This document shows positions 21,489 through 32,896 of a stretch of 64,000 nucleotides of DNA, one piece after another (position 1 is the first letter of the stretch; the number at the start of each line of letters is the position of its first letter). The notes beneath the pieces were generated by a model. That model worked only from the letters and a program-made list of their open reading frames with translations, was not told where the DNA came from and did no database searches. The stretch is from Przewalskia tangutica (taxonomy: Eukaryota; Streptophyta; Magnoliopsida; Solanales; Solanaceae), in the NCBI GenBank assembly GCA_029844215.1, contig CM056718.1, positions 80,960,764 through 81,024,763 of the forward strand, given 5' to 3'. The position numbers and the translations under genes are program-made.

Positions 21489-21705
21489 TGTTATACCCCG
21501 TATTTCCAGAGTATGTACGTAAGGACGTACGTAGAAAAGTTTGAAGCTTAAAGTAGGCTTGGCCGATTTTATTTTGTGCACAACACCCGGTTAGAGTCGT
21601 TTTTCGACGAAACGTTTTACATAACTTGCGAAGGGAAAATTCCGGCTATATCATTTATTATTTTTTGTGAATTTTTCCGAGAGACGAAACATTTTGGACC
21701 AACGG

Positions 21706-21727
21706 GAGGGTGACATGTGTCACCCTC
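21706..21727. promoter_or_regulatory. U3 inverted repeat, 10-bp arms
   Basis: GAGGGTGACA-TG-TGTCACCCTC lies about 190 bp upstream of the TATA box. It is repeated in the 3' LTR at 27874-27895 and, with changed centres, in all other LTRs. It may be a transcription-factor site. Confidence 0.55.
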
Positions 21728-21898
21728 ATGTTGGACGTCTTTTGGGGCGGCAACTTGCACGATTTGCAAGCCAAGTGGGTTAGATATTTGTGTAGATATT
21801 TGTGAGAGTTTTAAGGAGTAGGGACTAGGGGGCACTTGGGCATATCTTGGCCCTCCACTTGCCCCCCCACATGGCTTGATCTTGTCCATTAAACTCCC

Positions 21899-21906
21899 TA
21901 TAAATA
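21899..21906 (+). promoter_or_regulatory. TATA box of E5 5' LTR
   Basis: CCCTATAAATACCCC 410 bp into the LTR, followed by GTGAAGACTTCTTCATCC, the likely start region. The sister box is at 28072-28079. Confidence 0.75.
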
Positions 21907-24723
21907 CCCCTCCCTTGTGAAGACTTCTTCATCCCAAAACTTCTAAGTCTTAAAAGCTTTCTTCCTCCCCCTTAGTGTAGTGTCTTGGCCGAGAGTCTCT
22001 CCCCCCCTTTGTGAGGCCTTTGGCCGAGAGCACCCCCTCCCCTTGGTGAGTTTCCCCTAGTGGGGTTGGTAGAAGGTACACACCCCTTGTGGTGTTGTCT
22101 CGTATAAATACACCCCCCCCTCTTGGTAGAAATACTCTCCAAAGTATTTTTACTACACCCAAATTACCTTAGCCGTATACCGTGTAGTATTCCAAATATA
22201 CCTCTATACGTAGAGCCCGGAAATACTACCTTATGTCCTTTTTGTCTCAAACCGAAACCCTAAGGAAAATCTCCATAGTTGGTTGGAGTATTAAGAAGAA
22301 GTTGTGTAGAACTTCTAAGGATTGTTTGGAGCGGGTTGGAGCGCACGGAGTAGGAGCTAAACCTTGCTCAGGATCGACATTATAACTTGGATAATTTTGG
22401 GCTTATCGAGGTAAATATTCTTGTCCCCTTGTTGTAATTGGAAATTACATGTTGTAGGATTATATAGTTGAAGTATACTATATATAGATCTGAACATAGC
22501 TTTGCGGCAATGTCTTTTGACTTAAGCCTGAATAAAGAAGAGAACTGAACTGTAATTACATAGGACTGTGTTACAGTAGACTTGCGTGGTATTACTGTGT
22601 AATAGAATTGTATACGTCCGGTTAGACGTATAAACCCCCCCCCCCTGGTTGGCTTGGTAGCCGGCCTCGATAGAGGAGGAGATTTACGCTGTTGCGGGGG
22701 GGAGGTGCTGCCGAATTTTCTGTAGAATTTGGAACCGAGTAGTCTAGACTTTGATAAACTTGTATAACCGTATAGGTGGAAGTACTACGAGTAGCGTTTT
22801 CTACTTGAAGAGTGGAAAAGGCTAGTAGGGGTACAGTACTGTGGAGCGTATTGCTAATTGTCGATAATCGTCGCGAGGTATGTGAACGTCTTCCTATCCT
22901 TTCTAGGATGATGTTTTGTAAACTATGTAGTACGGTAGACGTACATGTGCTAAATGAGTTTGGTTGGTTCAAAACATAGGGTGTTATAATAGCTTTATGG
23001 GAAGTTAGTTATAACGACTCTATGTAGGTAACATAATGGTTTATTTATTGTAAAAGTTAAGAGACTTGATCTTGAAAGATAAGAGACTTAACCTAATTGA
23101 CTTGATATGTAACATTTTGCTAAAAATGTTGTAAACCCTCATTCGCGAGTAATGAGTACTTGATTTTAAAAGAATAATGTTTTACTGATTTCGGAAATGA
23201 GAATAAGTATCGAACGAACCACAGCAGCGCTAATAAAGGGAAATGTATTGACTAATCAAGTATTATTAAAACGGTAGAAACCTCCATCCGCATGAAGCTA
23301 AGATGAGACAAAATGATATTACATTTCCTAGATCATGGCTGCTGTTATAAGATTGTTATAAACAAGAATAACCTACTCACATATAAGGTATATGTTTCTC
23401 AAATTGTTTTAAAGGAGAATTATATTATTAAGTGATTAATACTATGAACTACGAAACCTTTCGAAAATGAGAAACTTGAGTAATTGAAATTAGGCAAACT
23501 TGAACGTTTGGAAAAGAATATTGTTACTTGAATTTTCAAAGAGTAGTGTTTTGAATTACTTAAAAAGATAGTCACTCCATTTTTATACTACGGGTATTGT
23601 GTGACTTTTGTGAAAGGAACGGATCTTTAAAGAGTTAATGTATGAAGTACTTTGGGGATAAAAACCCGAACTTGTTAACATAAAGAAGAAGGTACCTTGT
23701 GTGAATAACTTGATTGTATTGGTTTGTGATAGCCTTGTAATACCTTCTTGTTGATTTGATAAGTAAACATATTAGGATGCTACGTGTGTTAGTATTTTGT
23801 GATGTATATGTAAAGGGGTTTCCCTTGTTGTGCTTATGTTGTTTAACGGTAAGCCGTTATGCTAGTATTACATCACTCACCTCTTGACATGTTTCCGGGG
23901 GTTAAGCTGCCCTCCGATGCGGGGTAGACTCAGGAGGTCTGGGACCATGATTCGAGAATACCTCATGCGGGTCCTGGGGGCCTATGCGGAGCTACGAGAG
24001 TTCCAGGTTAGTGTGCGGCCTTTATGGTCATGCGGTCTATGTGGCCATGCGGTGCGAGTCGGGGCGATGTCGGGAGTAGCTACCACCGATGCGGAATACC
24101 TCATGCGGGCCATTGGGTGGCCTATGCGAGTGCGGGAAGTTCGGTGCTAGACGCGCATATTTGATCTGCGAGCGGTGACCCGGCTTTGATCATGTGACGG
24201 TCTAGACAGATATTATGATACGATTTATGACCTTGTTAGTACGTGGGTGTTAGTAGTCGGCTATGCCTTCGCATGCCTACCTGTCATCGTTTTATTTGGA
24301 CACAGTGGGACACGGTGTTCATGTGTATTCCTTGGTGCTTTTATATCATAGGCTGCGGTGAGGAAGGTATTCCACGGGCATGACGGATATTGTGGGCGTG
24401 AGACCCATTGTTATATTTGAGTGATGACTTTGAGGGTGTGAGTCCCTGACTTGACATGGCTATTTATTGAATCGTAGTTTGGTTATCATACATGTCTCGC
24501 TTTATATAGACTACTATGATTTCATTTCTGATATTTTGATTTCACATACTTGGTACTGTTATCGACCTCCTTCGGGGGGCTGCGTTCATGCCGCAGGTTG
24601 AGGTACACCAGTCGTTGATCCTAGCTCTCAGGGTCACAGTTCAGCGTTTGGGAAGCTCCGTTTCTCCGGAGGCTTATCAGTGGTATAGTCCCCTATCGTA
24701 GTAGGTGCTTACATTCAGGGGTA

Positions 24724-24744
24724 TGGCGGGGCCCTGTCCCGCCA
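24724..24744 (+). other. Conserved LTR hairpin
   Basis: TGGCGGG-GCCCTGT-CCCGCCA, a 7-bp stem with 7-nt loop about 240 bp from the LTR end. It is repeated at 968-988, 30903-30923 and, in minus LTRs, at 3557-3577. E5 itself is inserted in this hairpin of E4. It may affect RNA 3'-end formation, which is inference only. Confidence 0.6.
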
Positions 24745-24986
24745 TTGTTGTCATGTCACTCTTAGAGGTCTGTAGTACTGTTGCGGGCAGAGTTGTATAT
24801 GGGATGTAACTGTTCGGATTTAAATTTATTTATATATGCCGAAAGGCAAGTTTTCTCAGATTACTGTTTTACACTTGTTGTTATTTATGTCTTGTTTTAT
24901 GTTCCGCTGATTACTCTGATGTATGTCTACTTGGGTGCCCGAGGTAAGACACCAGTCACGGGCCCGGGTTCGGGTCGTGACAAAAG

Positions 24987-24998
24987 TGGTATCAGAGC
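24987..24998 (+). other. E5 primer-binding site
   Basis: TGGTATCAGAGC, 4 nt after the LTR, complementary to the 3' end of initiator tRNA-Met. Confidence 0.92.
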
Positions 24999-25044
24999 AG
25001 TTAATCCTCGGAAAGTGTCTATAGACCGTATCCAGTAGAGTCTT

Positions 25045-25078
25045 GATTATCGGTGTGTTGTGCACCACACCAATAATC
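25045..25078 (+). ncRNA. Leader hairpin with GTGCAC loop, E5
   Basis: GATTAT, C, GGTGTG, loop TTGTGCAC, CACACC, A, ATAATC: two 6-bp stems separated by a C/A mismatch and an 8-nt loop ending in a self-complementary hexamer. It lies 46 nt after the PBS, between PBS and gag, where retroviral packaging and dimerisation signals lie. Confidence 0.65.
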
Positions 25079-25199
25079 AGGAGGCTATAGGATATTTAGG
25101 ATTGGTTTCCATTCTTCTCATTCTGAGATCGTGCCTTAGAGCTGTGTGATAAGTTGGACCCCTCTAACGTATTTCTTTCCCTTACCGTTATGCCTCCGT

Positions 25200-25927
25200 G
25201 TAAGGCAACCCGAGCCCGTGAGGCAAGCGCGTGAGGCTGCGAGTTAGTCTGAGAGGGTTACGAGGGCACAGGCCCAATCATCACCTGGGGTGGTGCTTCA
25301 TTTGGGGAGTTCGGCGACATCACCAGCCCCAACAGAGTTTAGCACAGCGGCAGCAGTTCCTACTGCGGCCATGACATTTTGAACCTTCAGTTCCACGACC
25401 GGGGACAGAAAATATAGATTGCAAAGAGGCGACCCTGTTACTAGCTATGGATTTGGCTACCAGAGAGTATATCGATGTATCGCGAGTCTTGATGACTATC
25501 TAAGAGAGGGTTGTACAAGAGTAATTCTTCAGTTAGGCTTGAGCATGGCACGTATGCGGGCTTATGCGCGCGGCGAGCCAAGCGTAGAGATCAACGGGTT
25601 AACAAGGACATCGAAGAGGCGAGCAGCAAGGTCCTTTTGTAACTTTCGAGGCGAGTCACCTCACGGCCAGATTAGATTATGCACATCCACGGTCGCAGAG
25701 GTCCTCGCAGGTTCGGGGCGTTCGGGGTATGCAGGAGTTGGTCGAGCTCGAGCTTCGGTTCACGGCTACACGTAGGTTCCAAACCAGGATTGATTTTCCC
25801 GAGATTCACATTGTATGCGCACGTCATCCCGGGGAATGTCGTCTTTTTGTTGGTGCTTGTTTTACCGACGGCCGTCAGGGCCATGTGTCGAAAGGATGTC
25901 CTAGTAGGAGGACTCAGCCTTCCTGAT
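25200..25927 (+). pseudogene. gag: gag remnant, E5
   Basis: ATG at 25200-25202 starts MPPCKATRAREASA and stops soon after. The capsid core is missing. Later pieces read SLDDYLREGCTRVILQLGLSM then ARMRAYARGE (frame 25419-25775), the linker region. Near 25815-25926 a zinc-knuckle trace reads GACFTDGRQGHVSKGC, in which the second Cys of the CCHC motif is Asp. The frame shifts several times. It ends with TCCTGATCAG in place of the usual tail. Not translatable. Confidence 0.75.
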
Positions 25928-26559
25928 CAGTGACCAGTTCATCATCTTCCCTAGCTATGCGCCCTACGGGGTAGGTTTGACTAGAACGACTAAGGGGAGT
26001 GAAGCAGTAGATACAGGTATATCCTTAACCCTCTAGAGATTTAGTTGTGTGATAAGATGGGTATATCTTAAGTATTATGTTCAGATAACATAAGTGAAAA
26101 ATTGTGATTAGAAATCATGGTTAGAAACCGGGGAAGATTGGGGGATAGGAAAAGTGTGAGCCTTAGAGCTTTATACGTGGAGACCTTGAAGGCAAGGCAA
26201 TCTTGAGTAAAAGATTACATTCGTGTTTTACCCTTATCGGAGTGCATAGTGCACGTGAGCTATGTTTTGGGATAAGTCCCTGAGTAATGTGGAATGATAG
26301 AGGGTAGTTGAGCTAAGAAGACCGCTAGGTTTTCGTAACATGATTAGTAAGATTGTTCCGGATCGGGGAGCTAGTGTTTTGCGCATTGCCGGGTCGGGTT
26401 GAGGCCATGTTGCGGGTCAACCCGCGGCCTGTTTGGTGGTGGGGCCAGTTTGTGGTGGTCCCGCTTTGTGTTAGGGTCACGAGGGCGCTAGGCCCAAGTT
26501 TAGTTAACCATCGTACGAGTTCGTAGATGCGTTCGACCAGTAGTCGGGCCGATGTGGTC
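25928..26559 (+). other. E5 post-gag non-coding stretch
   Basis: Holds CAG|GTATATCCTTAACCC at 26014-26028, conserved in the other elements and similar to a splice donor. It also holds a block with the frame GQFVVVPLCVRVTRALGPSL near 26440-26510 that recurs in E3, E7 and E8. No enzyme domain. Confidence 0.55.
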
Positions 26560-27215
26560 AGCCCATCGTGTCTTTCAGTCAGGACCGTTACTTGGCAGTG
26601 ATGTTATATCAGAAGGTTGTAAGGCTGCACGGGGTGCCTACCTTCACCTTATGACAGACAGTGGAGCCCAGGGTACAGCTGTTTCTTTTTCTGGAAGTTT
26701 TACCAGGCATGGTTAGGAACTCAGGTGAGTCTCAGAATCGCATTCGCCCTCGGGCCAGTGTTTGGATTTCAGGGATACTGTGAGGATTGTTGCCTCCTGT
26801 TGAGGGAATGTTTTTATAACTACTATTTCAGTATTCGGATATCGCCTTACGAAGCCTCGTAGGGGCGGAAGTGTAAGTTGCCGGTCGATTGGTTCGATGT
26901 TGGCAAAGTTCAGATAGTGGGTTCATACTTGTTTCGGCAGGATGGGGATAGGGTGAAGCCTATCCAGGAGAGATTATCGACAGCTCAGAATCAACAGAAG
27001 TCATACGGATGATCGTCGACGACGCTTGGAGTTCAGGTTGACGGTGGGTTTTCTTGAAGGTACCACCCCGGAAGGGTGTGACGAGATTCGGAAATCAGAG
27101 GAAACTTAGCCCGAGTTACTTTGGGCCTTTTCAGGTCGTGTGAAGAGTAGGCCAGATTGCCTATATGTTAGCTTTTGTCGTCCGACTTAGGAGGCAGTAT
27201 GTCCAGTCCTTCATG
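26560..27215 (+). pseudogene. Ty3/gypsy integrase remnant, E5
   Basis: Frames from 26601 read LYQKVVRLHGVPTFT, then after a shift LMTDSGAQ, matching the integrase core around the second catalytic Asp (usual form IVRLHGVP..SDRGxQF). From 27048 VFLKVPPRKGVTRFG and KLSPSYFGPFQVV, then RVGQIAYMLA, match the integrase C-terminal domain (VFLKVSPMKGVMRFG...KLSPRYIGPF). Integrase joins cDNA to chromosomal DNA. This copy lacks the N-terminal zinc domain and the remaining catalytic residues and is full of stops. It assigns the family to Ty3/gypsy rather than Ty1/copia. Confidence 0.8.
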
Positions 27216-27621
27216 TTGTTAGGTTCGGAAAAGTATCGGAAATCCATCCAGAGTGTTCCCAGTTAATGATGACCAAGTTGGAGATAGTAACCCAGAGATT
27301 TCGGAAACGGAAGCAGTAACAGAAATGTGGTAAGTTATGAGAAAGAGTTCGAGTGTACGAGAAGAGTACGACGCGTTAGGGAAAAAGCGAGCAAGTATTG
27401 CGAGCATAGGGGTGATCATTTCTTTTGTAAGGTGAAGGTGCGAAGGGAGTATATTTTAGACCTCGGGTAAGGGCTTTTTGTGTCGCTAGAGGTGTTTCCT
27501 CGTGGACTTGGATATAAGTATTTTTGCGCAGGTGTTTCTGTGGCCAGGTGTGGCAGGATTGTTCTCGTAAGTATAGTAGTGAAGACTATACTGGCGCACG
27601 TATGTTTTGAGACTTAGAAGG

Positions 27622-27656
27622 AACATTCGGGATGAATGTTTCTAAGGAGGGGAGAA
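27622..27656 (+). other. E5 hairpin and polypurine tract
   Basis: Inverted repeat AACATTC...GAATGTT (27622-27640, one C/T change in the usual CG pair), then the polypurine tract AAGGAGGGGAGAA (27644-27656) touching the 3' LTR. Confidence 0.85.
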
Positions 27657-30600
27657 TGTTATACCCCGTATTTCTAGAGTATGTACGTAAGGACGTACTT
27701 AGAAAAGTTTGAAGCTTAAAGTAGGCTTGGCCGATTTTATTTTGTGCACAACACCCGGTTAGAGTCATTTTTCGACGAAACGTTTTACATAACTTGCGAA
27801 GGGAAAATTCCGGCTATATCATTTATTATTTTTTGCGAATTTTTCCGAGAGACGAAACATTTTGGACCAACGGGAGGGTGACATGTGTCACCCTCATGTT
27901 GGACGTCTTTTGGGGCGGCAACTTGCACGATTTGCAAGCCAAGTGGGTTAGATATTTGTGTAGATATTTGTGAGGGTTTTAAGGAGTAGGGACTAGGGGG
28001 CACTTGGGCATATATTGGCCCTCCACTTGCCCCCCCCCCCCACATGGCTTGATCTTGTCCATTAAACTCCCTATAAATACCCCTCCCTTGTGAAGACTTC
28101 TTCATCCTAAAACTTCTAAGTCTTAAAAGCTTTCTTCCTCCCCTTTAGTGTAGTGTCTTGGCCGAGAGTCCCTCCCCCCTTTGTGAGGCCTTTGGCCGAG
28201 AGCACCCCCTCCCCCCTTGGCCGAGAGTTTCCCCACAGTGGGGTTGGTACACACCCCCTCACTTGGTGTTGTCTCGTATAAATACACCCCCCCTCTTGGT
28301 AGAAATACTCTCCAAAGTATTGTTACTATACCCAAATTACCTTAGTTGTATACCTTGTAGTATTCCAAAGATACCTCTATACGTAGAGCCCGGAAATACT
28401 ACCTTATGTCCTTTTTGTCTCAAACCGAAACCCTAAGGAAAATCTCCATAGTTGGTTGGAGTATTAAGAAGAAGTTGTGTAGAACTTCTAAGGGTTGTTT
28501 GGAGCGGGTTGGAGCGCACGGAGTAGGAGCTAAACCTTGCTCAGGATCGACATTATAACTTGGATAATTTTGGGCTTATCGAGGTAAATATTATTGTCCC
28601 CTTATTGTAATTGGAAATTACATGTTGTAGGATTATATAGTTGAAGTATACTATATATAGATCTGAACATAGCTTTGCGGCAATGTCTTTTGACTTAAGC
28701 CTGAATAAAGAAGAAATCAATCGTAATTACATGGGGCGTGTTCTGATGAACTTGCGTGGTATTCTTGTGTAATAGAATTGTATACGTCGGTTAGGCGTAT
28801 AAACCCCCCACGGTTGGCTTGGTAGCCGGCCTCGATAGAGGAGGAGATTTCTGCCATTGCGGGGAGGTCTTTGCCAATTTTCGTAGAATTTGGAACCGAG
28901 TAGTCTAGACTTTGATAAACTTGTATAACCGTATAGGTGGAAGTACTACGATGCGTATTCTACTTGAAGAGTGGAAAAGGCTAGTAGAGTGCGATCTTGT
29001 GGGCGTATTGCTAATTGTCGATAATCGTCGCGAGGTATGTGAACCTCTTCCTATCCTTTCTAGCATGATGTTTTGTAAACTATGTAGTACGGTAGACGTA
29101 CATGTGCTAAATGAGTTTGGTTGGTTCAAAACATAGGGTGTTATAATAGCTTTATGGGAAGTTAGTTATAACGACTCTATGTAGGTAACAAAATGGTTTA
29201 TTTATTGTAAAAGTTAAGAGACTTGAGCTTGAAAGATAAGAGACTTAACCTAATTGACTTGATATGTAACATTTTGCTAAAAATGTTGTAAACCCTCATT
29301 CGCGAGTAATGAGTACTTGATTTTAAAAGAATAATGTTTTACTGATTTCGGAAATGAGAATAAGTATCGAACGAACCACATCAGCGCTAATAAAGGGAAA
29401 TGTATTGACTAATCAAGTATTATTAAAACCAGTAGAAACCTCCATCTGCATAGAAGCTAAGATGAGACAAAATGATATTACATTTCCTAGATCATGGATG
29501 CTGTTATAAGATTGTTATAAACAAGAATAACCTACTCACATATAAGGTATATGTTTCTCAAATTGTTTTAAAGGAGAATGATATTATTAAGTGATTAATA
29601 CTATGAACTACGAAACCTTTCGAAAATGAGAAACTTGAGTAATTGAAATTAGGAAAACTTGAACGTTTGGAAAAGAATGTTGTTACTTGAATTTTCAAAG
29701 AGTAGTGTTTTGAATTACTTAAAAAGATAGTCACTCCATTTTTATACTACGGGTATTGTGTGACTTTTGTGAAAGGAACGGATCTTTAAAGAGTTAATGT
29801 ATGAAGTACTTTGGGGATAAAAACCCGAACTTGTTAACATAAAGAAGAAGGTACCTTGTGTGAATAACTTGATTGTATTGGTTTGTGATAGCCTTGTAAT
29901 ACCTTCTTGTTGATTTGATAAGTAAACATATTAGGATGCTACGTGTGTTAGTATTTTGTGATGTATGTGTAAAGGGGTTTCCCTTGTTGTGCTTATGTTG
30001 TTTAACGGTAAGCCGTTATGCTAGTATTACATCACTCACCTCTTGACATGTTTCCGGGGGTTAAGCTGCCCTCCGATGCGGGGTAGACTCAGGCGGTCTG
30101 GGACCATGATTCGAGAATACCTCATGCGGGTCCTGGGGGCCTATGCGGAGCTACGAGAGTTCCAGGTTAGTGTGCGGCCTTTATGGTCATGCGGTCTATG
30201 TGGCCATGCGGACTGCGAGTCCAGGACGATGCCGGGGAGTAGCTACCCTCGATGCGGGGAATACCTCATGCGGGCCATTGGAGTGGCCTATGCGGAGCTG
30301 CGGGAAGTTCCAGGGCTAGACGCGCACATTTGATACTGCGGGCGAGTGACCAGCTTTGATCATGTGACGGTCTAGACAGATATCATGATACAGTTTATGA
30401 CCTTGTTAGTACTGTGGGTGTTAGTAGTCGGCTATGCCTTCGTACTTACCCTGTACTGTTTTATTTGGACACAGGTGGGACCTGGTGTTCATGTGTATTC
30501 CTTGGTGCTTTTATATCATAGACTGCCGGCAGTGAGGAAGGTATTCCACGGGCATGACTGATGTTGTGGGCGTGAGACCCATTGTTATATTTGAGTGATG

Positions 30601-31161
30601 ACTTTGAGGGTGTGAGTCCCTGACTTGACATGACTGCTTATTTATTGTGAACTGTAGTTTGGTTATCATACATGTCTCCTGCTTTATATAGACTACTATG
30701 ATTTCATTTCTGATATTTTGATTTCACATACTTGGTACTGTTATCTTGACCTCCTTGAGGCTGCGTTCATCCGCGAGTTGAGGTACACGATCGTCGATCC
30801 TAGCTCTCGGTCACGCGATTCGGCGTTTGGGAAGCTCCGTTTCTCCGGAGGCTTATCAGTGGTATAGTCCCCTGTCGTAGTAGGTGCTTACATTCAGGGG
30901 TATGGCGGGGCCCTGTCCCGCCATTGTTGTCATGTCACTCTTAGAGGTCTGTAGTACTGTTGTGGGCAGAGTTGTATATGGGATGTAACTGTTCGGATTT
31001 AAATTGATTTATATATGCCGAAAGGCAAGTTTTCTCAGATTACTGTTTTACACTTGTTGTTATTTATGTCTTGTTTTATGTTCCGCTGATTACTCTGATG
31101 TATGTCTACTTGGGTGCCCGGGGTAAGGCACCAGTCACGGGCCCGGGTTCGGGTCGTGACA
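27657..31161 (+). repeat. E5 3' LTR
   Basis: Near-copy of 21489-24982. Differences cluster at CAG/CTG motifs: AACTGAACTGTAATTAC in the 5' copy against AATCAATCGTAATTAC near 28715. Palindrome 27874-27895, TATA 28072-28079, hairpin 30903-30923, end GGTCGTGACA. Confidence 0.95.
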
Positions 31162-31390
31162 CCGTCATACCCCTGAATGTAAGCACCTACAACAACAAGA
31201 GACTATACCACTGATAAGCCTCCGGAGAAACGGAGCTTCCCAACGCCGCTGTGACCACGAGCTAGGATCAATGATCGTGTACCTCTACTGCGGCATGAGC
31301 GGCCCCAGGAGGTCGATCTGGTACCAAGTATGTGAAACTGAAAAATACTGTAAATGAAATTATAGTAGTCTATATAAAGCAGGAGACATG
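31162..31390 (-). repeat. E4 LTR, segment 2
   Basis: Resumes E4 after E5 (CCGTCATACCCCTGAATGTAAG) and runs to AGGAGACATG, where E6 is inserted. Confidence 0.85.
31386..31390. repeat. Target-site duplication of E6 (ACATG)
   Basis: ACATG at 31386-31390 and again at 58620-58624. The two halves of E4 join to the normal GGAGACATGTATGATAACC. Confidence 0.92.
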
Positions 31391-31787
31391 TGTAACGACC
31401 CGTTCCGGGGCCCGTTACTGGTGCCTTATCCCGGGCACCCTAGTGACACAACATCAGAGAAAACCAGCGGAAAATAAAACTTTAAACAAGAAACAAGATA
31501 TATGATCATAAAACAGGCCAACCCAACGGTTACCTTCCAATAACATATATAAATACAACTCTTTCAAAACGAACAGTTTAATCCTTTTACAAACCACACT
31601 TGCCACAACGATTTACAAACCTCTAAGATTTACAACAACTATGACGGGACAGGGCCCCGCCATACCCCTGAATGTACAAGAACCTACAACTCAGGGAACA
31701 CATACCAAAAGATAAGCCTCCGGAGAAACGGAGCTTCCCAAAACGCTGAACTGAGATCCTAAGAGCGAGGATCCACGACCGATGTAC
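31391..31787 (-). repeat. E6 3' LTR, segment 1
   Basis: TGTAACGACCCGTTCCGGGG to CACGACCGATGTAC. E7 is inserted after TGTAC (31783-31787). Confidence 0.9.
31783..31787. repeat. Target-site duplication of E7 (TGTAC)
   Basis: TGTAC at 31783-31787 and 41130-41134. Removing E7 restores GACCGATGTACCCCTACC, as in intact copies. Confidence 0.93.
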
Positions 31788-32374
31788 TGTAACGCCCCGA
31801 AACCCGGGCCCGTCACTGGTGCCTTACCCCGGGCACCCTAGTGATACATACATCAGAGAAAATCAGCGGAACATAAAACATGAGTCACTAAACAGAGATA
31901 TAGTAAATAAACAGGCCAACCAGCGATTGCCTTGGTATATACATAAAACTCGAGCAGTTTAATCCTTTTACAACCCACGCCACAAGATTACTACAGGCAC
32001 CTTAAGATATACAACAACTATGACAGACGGGGCCCGCCATACCCACGAATGTACAAGAACCTACAACTCGGGAAACATACCAAAGATAAGCCTCGAAGGA
32101 ACGGACTTTCGACACGCGAAGTGAGATCCTAAGAGCGGGGATCCACGACCGATGTACCCTACTGCGGCATGAGCGGCCCCGAAGGTCGAGACAACAGTAC
32201 CAAGTATGTGAAGCGAATATCTGCGATTAAATCATACGATCTATATAAAGCAGGAGACATGTATGATAACCAAAATACAGTACGCAACATAAAAGCAGTC
32301 AAGTCAGGGACTCACGCCCTCAAAGTCACCACTCAAATATAACTATGGGTCTCACGCCCACCACATCCATCATG

Positions 32375-32760
32375 TTCGCATCATGGCCACATGCCCCCGG
32401 AATACTGCATCGGTGTAGACATGTCCATGATGCAACAATAATAACATGCCGTGGCCACGTACCCCGGAATCGCGCCGGTGTAGACATGCCCATGTAACCT
32501 CAATAACAACCTACTGGGTGGTCAACCATGCCGCATGGCCACATGCCCCCGGAATACTGCATCGGTGTAGACACGTCCATGTTGCAACAATAATAACAAG
32601 TCCGCATGGCCACATGCCCCCGGAATACTGCATCGGTGTAGACATGCCCATGTAACCTCAATAACAATATACTGGGTGGTCAACCCTGCCGCATGGCCAC
32701 ATGCCCCCGGAATACTGCATCGGTGTAGACATGTCCATGTGACATCAACAACAAGACAGT
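32375..32760. repeat. LTR tandem repeat, 71/87-bp alternating units
   Basis: GGCCACATGCCCCCGGAATA plus CTGCATCGGTGTAGACATG recur with GTAGAC at 32415, 32480, 32567, 32638 and 32725. Spacings of 87 and 71 alternate, so the higher unit is about 158 bp. Sister arrays are at 38100-38480 and, in plus LTRs, 51260-51560 and 56720-57020. Confidence 0.9.
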
Positions 32761-32896
32761 AATCAAAATGGAAACATACCCGTGGAATTCTCCATCACCG
32801 CCAAAGACGTCCAAGTAAGTTCTCGACAAGTCAACCGCCTCATCGAGACACGGTAACACAGAAATACCACACTGGCACAACAAAGGCTATCATCAC

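Larger units (their letters stand above)
21489..24982 (+). repeat. E5 5' LTR
   Basis: TGTTATACCCCGTATTTCCA to GGGTTCGGGTCGTGACA. U3 palindrome 21706-21727, TATA 21899-21906, the GTTATAAC-flanked CTTTATGGGAAGTTAG motif near 22990, the CTATGCGG repeat module 23900-24150, and hairpin 24724-24744. The frame at 23884-24150 lies in the repeat module and is also present in the sister LTR (30043-30333). It is not a gene. Confidence 0.95.
21489..31161 (+). mobile_element. E5, complete large-LTR derivative (LARD-like)
   Basis: Plus element of 9.67 kb: LTRs 21489-24982 (3494 bp) and 27657-31161 (3505 bp) around a 2674-bp interior. It has a PBS, leader hairpin, broken gag without a capsid core, integrase scraps, hairpin and PPT. 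RT and RNase H are absent. The LTRs make up 72% of the element, the plan of a LARD (large retrotransposon derivative). Mobilisation must have used enzymes made by another element. Confidence 0.92.

Noticed and set aside
23884..30333. Similar 88- and 96-codon frames at 23884-24150 and 30043-30333
   Set aside because: They recur only because both lie in the same repeat module of the two E5 LTRs. The frames differ by shifts, and similar modules elsewhere are closed.
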